From the NCBI GenBank assembly GCA_000727475.1, contig KL647290.1, positions 2,728,212 through 2,792,211 on the forward strand: a DNA stretch of 64,000 nucleotides, given 5' to 3'. Below are positions 49,501-61,200 of the stretch, in pieces (within the stretch, counting starts at the first letter, position 1; the number at the start of each line of letters is the position of its first letter). Below the pieces are notes generated by a model. It ran no database searches. It saw only the letters and a list, made by a program, of their open reading frames with translations, and was not told where the DNA came from. The position numbers and the translations under genes are program-made. This DNA comes from Sarcocystis neurona (lineage: Eukaryota; Apicomplexa; Conoidasida; Eucoccidiorida; Sarcocystidae).

Positions 49501-50267
49501 ATGAATGGCAACCGGGCGGGGAAGGAAACAAGACAGAACCCAGGTGTACGTACACCTCATGATCAGCTCCAGCAGCGAACGACTGAGCTTTCGTATGCAT
49601 TATAGCATGCGGCGTAAAAGAAGAAGAAAGTGCAGGAAGCCGATGCAACAGATGCGGCCAGTGTCGCTGGTGCTGCGGCAGATCCCCCTCGACGTACTCC
49701 TCCTCGTCAACCGTTGGGCGCTGCGTGGTGCGCCTCTCTAATATTTGTTTTAGCGACAGCTGCTGCTCCCGCTGTGGCAGCTGCCCTTGGCGCTGCGCGT
49801 CCTGGTGCTCTTGCTGCTCTGGTTGTTGGTGCACGTCCCACAGCGCCTCCTGCTGCTGCTCCTGCCGCTGTCTTTGATGCTCGTTCTGCTGCTGCTGCTG
49901 CTCCAACTGCTGTCGCCCGTGCCACACCATTTGCTGCTGCAATTTCTTCTTCATTTGCTGTTGCAACTGCCTGCCCACGTGGTGCTGGTGTTCTTGCTGC
50001 GTTCCTGGCGGATGGTCGCACTCTTTAATCCTCCCCTGCTGCCGCTGGTGCTGGCCCTCCTGCTGCCTGTCCTGCTGCTGCTCCTGTCGCCGCTGCCCGT
50101 CCCGCTGCTGCTCCTGCTGCTCGCCCTGCCGCTGCTGCCGCTGCCCACCCTGCTGCTGCCGCTCCTTCACTTGGCACTGCTGCTGCTTCTGCTCGACGAG
50201 ACCGAAGGCTACGAAGCGCAGCAGGTCGCAGTGCTCCCCTGTCCGGGCCAAAGTCCCTGCGGCATGC
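43598..50267 (-). CDS. LIGA: NAD+ DNA ligase exon 5: end of adenylation domain, OB fold, zinc finger, HhH
   Basis: The acceptor gtggagtgcag joins the previous CG in phase to give HPR|HAAGTLARTG (LigA NPRNAAAGTLR). Then come RFVAFGLVE, a long Gln-rich region, LLLLHSMGFLTPLHVARTCS, a ~600-residue Ser/Asn/Gln/Ala insert, and PSDGVVYKISSL with WALAYKFP. The OB fold, Ala-rich linker, Cys4 zinc finger and HhH segment (LPPLHAFIYGLCIPQVAQGH) follow. It ends PDWLLNRVAVFYLQPGHARE TLRLLQLL near the stop, which matches the close of the LigA HhH domain (FF..P.N...I..L). No BRCT follows. Confidence 0.85.
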
Positions 50268-53200
50268 CTGCACTCCACACAGCAGGTATATATGCAACAG
50301 AGAGCAACAGACATACATATTTTGTACAAATAGATTAGGAGTACATAGACAGAAAGACGTGTTCGTCTCACACGCCTACACACATGCATGTATGTGTGTA
50401 CACGTATATATGTATACATATATCCACCTATTAACAAACGCACCCCAGCAATTGAAACAGAGAGGAACATAAGAAATGTATGTGTACAAATATGTTGATG
50501 TACACGTGTCCAGAAAAGTCTCTCTCTATGTATATATATATATGTACGTATACAGGTGTAAGGTGGTGACCCACATATGTGTGCGCAGAAATACATACGT
50601 GGGTATGAAAGTGGCCACCTGCTCTACGCAGGTCAGCCTCTTCTTCACGCCAGTGTCCACCTCGCCAATCATTCTGCTGCTCTGCGAGCTGTTGCTGCTC
50701 CTGCAGCTGTTGCTGCTTCGTCTGTGCCGTAGCCGCTGCTCCGCGGCCCTGTTGCCGTCACTACTACTACTACTACTACAACTACTACTACTAGTACGAC
50801 TACTACTGTTCCTCCTTGTCCTCCTCCTCCTACAACTACCATGACGACATTGTCAGCTGTCTCCTGCTGCTGTTGCTGTTGCTTGTGCTCTGCGCTGCTG
50901 CGTTCTCGGGGCGCTGTGTGCTGGAGCTGCGCCTGCGCCCAGCCACGCATCCCTGGGGCGGTGATGCAGCTTCTTTTTCTTCTTCTGAGACTGCGGTGAA
51001 CTCTTCTGCTACTGCCGTCGTTATGCGTTTCCGCCGCCGCAAGTCATTTCCCTCCCGGCTGCTGTCCTCGTGCTGCTGTCTGCTGCTGCTGCTCCTAGGT
51101 CTCTCTTATTCGTTCTCACTCCTGGTGCTCTGCTGCTCTGCCTGGCTCCCGCTACCCTGCCGCGGCGCTGGTGCGGGTGCTTCTCTGCTTCTGCCGCGCT
51201 TCGGTGCTGCTGCTGCTGCTAGTGCTGCAGATGCTCTACCACTCCGCTGCTGCCGGTGCTGCTCCTCTTTTTTTGCGGAGGCTTCTGCTGCTGCTCTGGC
51301 GTTGCCGCCGCTGCTGCTCTGCTGCTCCTCGTGCCTCCGCTCGAGGACTTCTGCTGCTGTCGCGGCTTACCGCGGATGTAGTATAGGGCGTTTGCCAGCA
51401 GCACGGCGACGCGAGTTGATGATCTGCAGCTCCGGCAGATCTACAAACAGCTCCCCTCGTACCTGCAGCAGCAGCAACCATTGCCGCACCGTCACTCGTA
51501 TGCATCTGTCAACCGTCACTGTGTTGCTGAGGCTGCTTCTCGGCTCTTGCTTTTCTTGCTGCTGCTGCTGCTCTGCTCCTGCTCCTCTTGCTGCTGCTGC
51601 TCTAGCGTTTGCTGCTGTTGCAGCGGTTCTGCGAAAATCGCGGCCGTGGGCTGCCGCAGCACGGCTCGCTGCTGGACCGCGGGTACTGTGGCTCTGTTGC
51701 TGCTGCATGCGGAGCACGCGGTCCTCCATCTCTCTCCGCAGCAGCGTGGGACGGACATTCCCCTACGTCGTCGCCACCTCCTCGCCGTTATAAAGTCTCG
51801 ACAAGGGCACTTCAAGACGCCTGCTGCAGCGGCTTGCTACAACAAGTGGGTAGAACGTCCACGGAGTAGCAGCAATCCCCTGCTGCCCCGCGATAAAATG
51901 GATGCATCTGCTTCCGTATACCACTTCCCGCCTTCAGCTGTCGGGTGCTGATGCTGCTGCCTTTCCTGTTCGCGTGTGTGCTGCTGCTGCAGGAGTTCGT
52001 TTCTGCGTGATGCAAACCACCACCACGGCGTCACCGGGCGTCCCTGCCTGCATGTTCGCGTACAGCCCGCTGGGAAAAGAGGGCGTCTTTCGCTTCTTTC
52101 TTTCCCTTTCTCCGTTGTTTCCTTCTTTTTCTGTAGCTTGCGTACTGCTGCTGCTGCTGCAGGTAATGACGCCCCGCTGCGGCGGGTCCTCTGCCGTTAG
52201 GGCTCCTCCCATCCGTCTGTCTATTCTCCACGCCTGCCTCTCGACAGGATCGAGGAACTTGCATGCAGCACTTCTTCTTCTTTTCCACACTCTTACTGAA
52301 CCACACCAGAGCCTCTCTATGTCGCGCTCTTGTAGACCTGAAGCAGCCGCGGCTGCTGCTGGTGCTGCCCAAAAGTTCATCTTTCGTTGCCACCGGCGAC
52401 CTTGCTGCTGCTCACCGCAAAGCCTCTTCTTTCAGCAGGCAATACAACACCAGCTTTACGTACGACGCCTGCTGGAGCAGCCGTCCTTGACAGCCTGATA
52501 CAGATGCTTGCTTGTCTCTATCATTTTCCCAGGGCTGCAGTGGGGAGCGAAGGAGGGGAAGGACGGCAGGGACGGGAGGGCGCCACGAGTGACCTCCATA
52601 TATATATATATATATATAGGACAATATAATATGAACGTATATGCATACATACACGTGTCTGACAGGTCTACATATGTATATGTACATGTACGTCTATATA
52701 GACGGCCACATAAATAATACGCCCGTCGCATGTTGGAACATACGAATGTACGTATATATATATATATATATATGTGGGTGTAGTTACAGCGTTATACGCA
52801 TGCATATATATACGTGTACACCGACACATGTATGTCGACGTGCAGCATGCAGGAGGAAACCTGGCTTTACGAGCGTCGAAGAAGGGAATGCTCACCTCGA
52901 GGATCCAGTTTATATCTTCTGCAACAGCAGTACCGACCCATGTCTGGGCGGTCATCTCGGCTGGTGTTGCTGCTGCTGCTTGTTTGTCTTCTGTTGGATC
53001 TTGCTGCGCCCCTCTTGCTCCTGCTGCTGTGAGTTCTGCTGCCGCAGACAACTCTGCTGCTGTTGCTCCTGCTTCTGCCTCTGTCGCCGCCATTCCGCGG
53101 GTTGCCCCCCCGTTTACTAGTGGAAGAAACGCCGGCACTTTCACTCCTGCTGGTGCAGTTGCGCGTCCTTTGCCTGCTGCGCGTGCTACTCCGGCAGCTG

Positions 53201-55201
53201 CTTCTCTTTCTCTGAACCTCTCACCAACTGTTGCTGCTGCTTCGTTTGTTGCCCTCGCATGTCGCAGGGCTGCGGCTGCTGTTGTGCTTGTTGCTGTGGT
53301 GCGCAGCGCTGCTCTGCTGTTTGCTGCTACGCTTGCTGAGGCGCTTGCTGCGGTTGCCCCGGTGGCCGCTGTTGTTCCTGTGGCGACGATCTCTGTCGCT
53401 GTTCCTGCTGCTGTTGCTGCTCTGCGTGACAAAGAAGTGCGACAGTTCACGGAGACTAGCTGCGTCAGGAAACGACGGGGCAAGCGGCCGGCTGCAGCAG
53501 CTCGTTCAACGGCTCCTGAAACGTCTTCTCCCCTTCTTCCGTCCCCGCGCAGCGTGGCATGTAGCAGGTGCCACTCAACAGTAGCTGCTTTGCTGCTGCC
53601 TGTTCCTGGAGGCGCAGCAGCTGCTGCGGCATCGTCAGGCCTTCGGTCGCCGTCCTCTCCGAAGGACGCTGCAGGAGTGCTGTCCTCCCATGCGAGAGTA
53701 CGAGTCTGCAGAGCAGCAGCTGCTGCGGCGGCATCGCAAGCAGCAGCAACAGCAACAAGCGAGGCAGCCGGAGGAGAGGCAGCGGACGCAGCAGGCGCAG
53801 CGCAAGATGCAGGAGCAGCAGAAAAAAAAGGAGCTCCCGGAGCAGTCGGAGCAGCAGCGCAGCAAGCAGCAATAGCAGCAGGTGATGCGGAGGCACCAGT
53901 TGATGCGGAAGCACCAGTTGATGCGGAAGCAGCAGGTGGTGCGGCAGCAGCAGGTGACGCGGCAGCAGGAGCCGCACCTGCACCCGCAGGAGCACCTGCC
54001 TCTGCAGGAAGAGCAGCAGGGCCGCGGCTGCGTAGAAGAAGAGTAGGAAGCGGAGCAGCAGGTGATGATGCGCCAGAGGGAGCAGCAGCACCAAGAAGAG
54101 GAGCTGCAGTAGGAACAAACACTTTCACTGCCTTATACTGCAGCGCGCATGCAACGCCGTCGAACTTCGGCTCCGCTACCAAGTGAAACGGCAGCGGCAC
54201 GTCGAAGTCGGCAGCAGCGTCGCTTGTTGTACACGAAGAAGGAGCTGCTCTCTCTCCTCCTCCTTCTCCTGCTGCTTCTCCTCCTCCTCTGCTGCTGATG
54301 CTGGCGCTGCTGTTTCTCGTGCGGGGGCCCCGCGTTCCTTGTGCCTTGGGAAGTCCGGCTCACTGCTGCTGCGGTCCAGCGCACTGCTGCTGTCATCGCT
54401 GCTGCTGCTGCAGGACTTGCTGCTGTTGCTGTTGCAGAGGACCGCGCTGTTGCTGCGGGATGAGGCGAGACGCGCTGTCGGGACGCAGTTCTGCAGAACA
54501 TTCCACTCCACGCCTGCATAGCTGCAAAGCCATAGCGCAGCAGTGTTAAGGACACGACTACTCTGACTTCTACACGTGACTGACACGTATATATATATAC
54601 ATATATTTATGTATATGAACAACTTGACAAACAACGGCGCCTCCGTTAGCTTCTTCATCCGTACCACGGGCACACACATCCGTAGCGTCGTACACCTCTG
54701 TCTTCTCCATCTCTCTCCCTTTTTCAATCTTTTTCTATTTCTGTCGGCCGCCCCCTCTCTTTCTTCAGTACGTACACAAAAACACAAATACATTTATGTA
54801 TACCTGTATACGTATACTGTGTGTGTGCATGTATATGTGTATGTATACGAGCATTGAGTTACGTAGAACCTACTTGGACCTGCCTACGTAGAGATATATA
54901 TATATATGCGAGTGCACGCGCACAGACGTGATGACGCGCACATATTGACCTGTATGTCTTTGAGCTGATGTATGCATTGATGCACTTCTTTACTTGTATA
55001 CCTACACACACACAGAGCGACACACATCCGTATGTATATATATATATATATATACATGTATATATGTATATGTACATATGTATACATGTTGGTATGTTTA
55101 TTGGTACACACACATAATAATATCTATCTGTCTACCTATCTATCGATATACATGTATATATATATATATAGAGAGAGAGAGATTGTTGTGACACATATCC
55201 G

Positions 55202-55248
<47 letters not shown>

Positions 55249-58200
55249 NNNNNNNNNNNNNNNNNNNNNNNNNNNNNNNNNNNNNNNNNNNNNNNNNNNN
55301 NNNNNNNNNNNNNNNNNNNNNNNNNNNNNNNNNNNNNNNNNNNNNNNNNNNNNNNNNNNNNNNNNNNNNNNNNNNNNNNNNNNNNNNNNNNNNNNNNNNN
55401 NNNNNNNNNNNNNNNNNNNNNNNNNNNNNNNNNNNNNNNNNNNNNNNNNNNNNNNNNNNNNNNNNNNNNNNNNNNNNNNNNNNNNNNNNNNNNNNNNNNN
55501 NNNNNNNNNNNNNNNNNNNNNNNNNNNNNNNNNNNNNNNNNNNNNNNNNNNNNNNNNNNNNNNNNNNNNNNNNNNNNNNNNNNNNNNNNNNNNNNNNNNN
55601 NNNNNNNNNNNNNNNNNNNNNNNNNNNNNNNNNNNNNNNNNNNNNNNNNNNNNNNNNNNNNNNNNNNNNNNNNNNNNNNNNNNNNNNNNNNNNNNNNNNN
55701 NNNNNNNNNNNNNNNNNNNNNNNNNNNNNNNNNNNNNNNNNNNNNNNNNNNNNNNNNNNNNNNNNNNNNNNNNNNNNNNNNNNNNNNNNNNNNNNNNNNN
55801 NNNNNNNNNNNNNNNNNNNNNNNNNNNNNNNNNNNNNNNNNNNNNNNNNNNNNNNNNNNNNNNNNNNNNNNNNNNNNNNNNNNNNNNNNNNNNNNNNNNN
55901 NNNNNNNNNNNNNNNNNNNNNNNNNNNNNNNNNNNNNNNNNNNNNNNNNNNNNNNNNNNATATATATATATATATGTACATATGCATACATATAGGTAAA
56001 TATGTTGGTACACACACATTATAATATTTATCTGTCTATCTATGTGTATATATATATATATATATATATTTAGATTGTGGGACGTCGATATTTCAGCAGC
56101 ATTCGAGGTGTGCGCGTGTACAGAGAAGAGGAGGTCTTTTTCTGCACACGTGTGTACAGATATATATATATATACATACAAACGACGTCCACAAACGCAG
56201 ACGAAGCGATACACAGACCCCGGTAATACCATCGCCCTTTCAAATATATTCGTATGGATACGTAGCAACTCCTACACATCAGTGGACCTACGCCTGCATA
56301 TATATAAGTAAATTTCTACCTTCCTTTTCCTCTACCTGGCTATCCTCCTCTCCCTCTGTGTGTCTCTCTCTGTAGGTATACATAGATATATGCATATAAA
56401 TGCAGCATCGATCTCTCTGTCCTTATCTATATGTGTGTCCACCTACCTACTTGCCTATTTATATATATATATAGGAAGGGGCAGGGAACACTTTATTTTT
56501 CAAGGTGAGGTGTACACGCCTGCGTATGTAGCGCTGCTGTGTGTGCCAGGGTGCTGCAGTAGACTTTGGGGTGTACGTACACCGCCGTGAGCAGCGAGAT
56601 ACAACATACCTCGCCATTCGTTGAAGAGATTTGCAGAATCCTTGAAAGTCTCTCGCGGCGTCCAGCGACAGCATCGGCGCAACGTGCAGATGCGTGTGAC
56701 GTTTTCTCTTCTTCCACAGCAGCTTCTCCTCCTGCTGCTGCGGCAAAACCTTCTTCGGCTGCTCAGCCACCCGCTGCTCTTCCTGCTGCTTCTTCTTTCT
56801 TCTCTTCTCCCCTTCCACACTCTGTCCACGCTGCTGCAGTTGCCCCTGCCCATGGCGCCGCTGCTCTTCTTGTTGCTGCTGTTGCTCTCGCTGCTTCTGC
56901 TGCTGCTGCTTCCGTCTCTCTTGACGCGTGGCGCCCTGCACTCCCTGCTGCTGCTGCTGCTCGAAAAAGTGCACCTCTTGCTTCTGCGACGGGTTGCTGC
57001 TCTGCTTCCTCACTTTCTCGCTCGAGGAGAAACACAGGTCCACGCGCACTGCTCTGTCTTTCTTCTCTTCTTCCGCAGCTGCTGCATCTGCCATATTCAA
57101 CGCAGTTGCTTCCTCTGCACTAGCCGCTGCTGCTTCCGCTCCTAGTGCCCCTCCTCCTCCTCCTCCTCGCGACGCTGCTGTTGCTGCTGCTGGTGCTGTC
57201 TCCTGCTGCATTTGATCTGCAGCAGCTGCTGCATCTTCTCCAGCGTCCTCACGGTGCTGCTGCTGTTGCTCCTCTGTACGTCCTGCGCTTGCTGCCTGCT
57301 GCGACCGTCCGGCTGCTGCTGTCGCTGCTGCCGCGGCTTCTGCCGCAGCCGAAGTGCGCTTGCAGGACCGTCGTCGTTGACGGGGAGGGGCGCCCACGTA
57401 GCTGCTCGGGCTGCTATCGTCCTTCAGAAAGGGGTACTTCTGCAGAAAACCGCACTATCCACAAGAGGGCCCATAGATCCATCCAGAACTTCTGTCATAC
57501 ATCTATTCACATATTTATCCATGAATACACGTATCAGTCGAGCGTCAAGCAATGCAAATATTCTCACACATACATATATATATATATATATATTTGTCTA
57601 TCTGTATGTATGTCGATCGAGTAGCGACCGATACGAATATTCTCACATATATATTTATGTATTGTATATCGGTATGTGCATGCTCCTTGGGCATACAATG
57701 TCTGACAGTACCTACAAATATGTATTTGCCTGTTTTCTTGAGTACATGTTTCCCTCTCTTCTTTAATCTATATGCACACACACACACACATCTCCCTCCT
57801 TGTACATACTGGCCTTCCACACACACACACATATTATACATATAGTGGTGCTGATATGAGTGTGTGAGGTAGAATAGCAGCGACGTTGTAGATCTTCTTC
57901 GCATGCAACATCGACGTATGTTTGTGTCTTGATGACGGGCTTCTCTTGCCGTTCGGCTGGGTACGCCTCTCTGTTTTCGTCACTCTCTGCTGAGTCACAC
58001 TCATTCAAATATAAACGCCATGTCCACACACACCATACGCGCGCATGCAGACACACATATCCACAGAGAAGTACATAAACTCATAAATATACGTATTTGC
58101 ACGCTTAACTTTCTTTTTCTCTCTACACACGTTTGTCAGGGTCCTCCTGCTGGTGTGGCTCTCTGCGGTCAAATAATTACATGCAGATGAATTGAAGCAG

Positions 58201-61200
58201 AAGGACGAGGAAGTTTCTGTCTGTCGCTGTGCCGTGAACTACGAGGAGGAAACTGCGAAGAAGTCACTGGGCAGGGACGCACATAAATACGCACCTCTCA
58301 TGAGAAAAAAGGGACACAGAGAGAGACACGTAAATACACACACACACACATACGTATCAAGAGGAAAAGAAAGGACGAGAACTGTAAACAGATACATACA
58401 CATATCACAAGAAACGAGAGACACGAATGTAGGGAGATACACACCCGTATCAAGAGAGTGCGACACAGACAGAGACACACACACAGAGAGGAATTTAAAT
58501 AGACACACACACACACAGAGAACAGCAGGGAGACACAGGAATGTAAACGAAGACACACACGGAGAACAGCAGAGACGGGAATGTAAACGGAGACACACAC
58601 GCACACAGAGAACAGCAGAGACAGGAACGTAAACGGAGACACACACACAGAGAACAGCAGAGAGGGAGACGGAAATGTAGACGGAGACAGACAGATATTG
58701 TGGGGAAAGGAAGAGAGGGAAATGCAGACTTTCCCGCACACACACACACACATACATATACATCAAGAGAATGGAGAGGACGAGAGATGAACGTAAATGG
58801 AGACCCACACAAATCAAAAGAGAAAAGAAGACAGAGAAGTGCATGTAAATAGACACACACACAAACACACTTGTGAAGTGGAAAAGAGAGGAAGAGAGAA
58901 GTTTGCTCAGTCGCCTGCCAGGTTTAGTACGAACTACACGTAGCACCAGAAAGTCTGGCTCATTATAGAACAACTTCTTCATGTACGGAGGTCCTTGCTG
59001 CTGCTTCAGGATAACCTTCTTGTGTCCAGCCTTCAATACAAAAGAGAAGAGCCGTCCACCAGTGTTGCTTCGTATAAATGGTACGCACATATATAGATGC
59101 GTATATACAGTCTACCTACGTACCTACCTGTCTGTATATGTAGATGAGGCAGGTGTACGCGTGGACGCGTGTCCTTCACTGAATATAAACGTACCTACGT
59201 AGCCATCAAGATGTCTATATACATAGACATTCATATATGTATAGATATGTGCGGGCACTAATAACTATATACACATATACAAACAAGTCAACTGGTGAAG
59301 ACATATATGTAGAGAAGCACCAACGGTCACTTGGTAGATGTCCGGGAATATATAGTGAAGGCACGTTCCAGAAGAAAGAGGCAGCAACAATTTAACGGCT
59401 TGGGGGACAAGGGATCCTCCTGGCACGGTGCTCTACATTCAGGTACCTACACAAATATATATGCAGATGACATATATATATATATAAATGTATGTCCACT
59501 GCACTCCCTGCACATGCATTATATCAGACATTATATATTGCGTGCACGCACGTACATACATATTAGAGATAGGTATATTAGACTCTTATATCTTTTTAGA
59601 GAATACTGATGCTAACGAATACACACCTATATATATGAATAGATATGAGTACTCCACTTTTCTCGCAAATCAACTACGTCACATAGAACATACCTAGATA
59701 TATGTACGGATATACAGGAACCCAAGATGGGTCCAGGACAACACATATATATGTACAGGAGCCCATAATGGGTATACGACATACTCCTACACAGTCGTAT
59801 ACACATGCGTGTATATATGTGTGTGTATGTATAGGAAGTTCCCCCGTCTGGTAAGTTTCTCTATCTGTCTGCCTTTCCGTCTCTTCCTGTCCCTCTCTTC
59901 GTCTTTTCCTCTCTCAATGTGCCTGCGTGTGTCTCTATCTGCTGGTGTCCGGGGATAGATGGCAGATCTGCATCCCGTAGATTTGCCCACGACGGAGAGA
60001 CCGAGGCTGCAGAGCAGATGTGTTTAGGACTGCAGAAGGCGTCGAAGTATTTTCCTGCCACCGTGTGCGGCCCACATTTTCGATGTCAAGGAGACGGTCC
60101 TTCAGACGGTCATAGACGACATCGGGGAGGCGAGACGCCGCATGCAAATGGTACGTCTCGTCGCACAGCAGCAGCTGCGCGCGAAGCCTCTTCCACTCCT
60201 GCAGCACCACCTGAGGCACTGCCCCACACTGGCCGACTCCTCCTCGCAGCAGTCCTGCTCCTGCTGCTGCTCGCCTCTCTGCTGTGTCATGTGCTGCACC
60301 TGCTCCTCTCCCTCCTGTTGTCGCCACCTGTGTCACTCCGCTTGCCGCTGCTTCCCCTGCTGTTGTCTCTACTGCTGCCGCCAGTGGTAGATCCGCTTCT
60401 GCTGCTGTTTCCGCTGCTGCTGCTGCTTCTTCTGCTGCTGTTGGTGGTACTGTTGCTCGTGTTGGGGCAGGCAAGAGCACTGCTTCTGCGGGTGGCGCTG
60501 CTGCTGCGCCCGGCGTTGGAGCAGAGGAGAATAAAACGTCGCTTCTCTCCTGCAGGTGCTGCGGTAGAGCTGCTGCATGTCGTCGGACGTCTTCTCCGCT
60601 GCACGCACTGGTCAAAGCTGCTGCTGAGGCAGCAGACAACGTTGTGTTGCAGCAGCCGACCTGTCTTTGCCGTTGGTTCTTCTGCTGCTGCTCGGCTGCT
60701 GCTGCAGCAGCACGTCCGTCGTTGGGTATCCCCTTTTTGTTGCTGCTGCTGCTGCAGTGCCGCCGGAAAATCCTAGCAGATGAAGCAGCAGCAGTGCAGC
60801 AGCAGCAGACACCTCTCGTTAGAACTGGGAAGTTGACGGACCTTCGAAAACTCGCAGCAGCAGCAGACTTCCACACAGCAGCAGGTGCGGCACGAGGCCT
60901 CCATACCGCGGCAACGATTACGGCAGCAGCAGCCGCTCCAAGAGAAGCAGCTCCGTCAGCTGCAGGTCTACCACATGCAGCTAACAGATGAATAACTGCA
61001 GCAGCAGAAGAGGGGAGTTGCTGCAGCAACTGCACCTGTTGTACGTGCTGGGCGTGCCGCGACTTCGCTTGCGGCAGAAGCGCTGCTTCTTCGTCTTGCT
61101 GCAGCTGACAGCTGCTGCAGCAACGACGACGTAATTGCCTGACGTGCTGCGCCTTCAGCAGCGCAGCCCAGTTGCTGCGAGTCTCTCTCACCCAGTCTGT

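Noticed and set aside
52774..54186. 470-codon plus-strand Ala-rich frame
   Set aside because: Antisense of the ligase exon with EPKFDG and RGDG motifs; GC-rich alanine tracts are open both ways.
55032..56268. Long open frames across the N run
   Set aside because: They are open only because Ns translate as X; the flanks are (TA)n.
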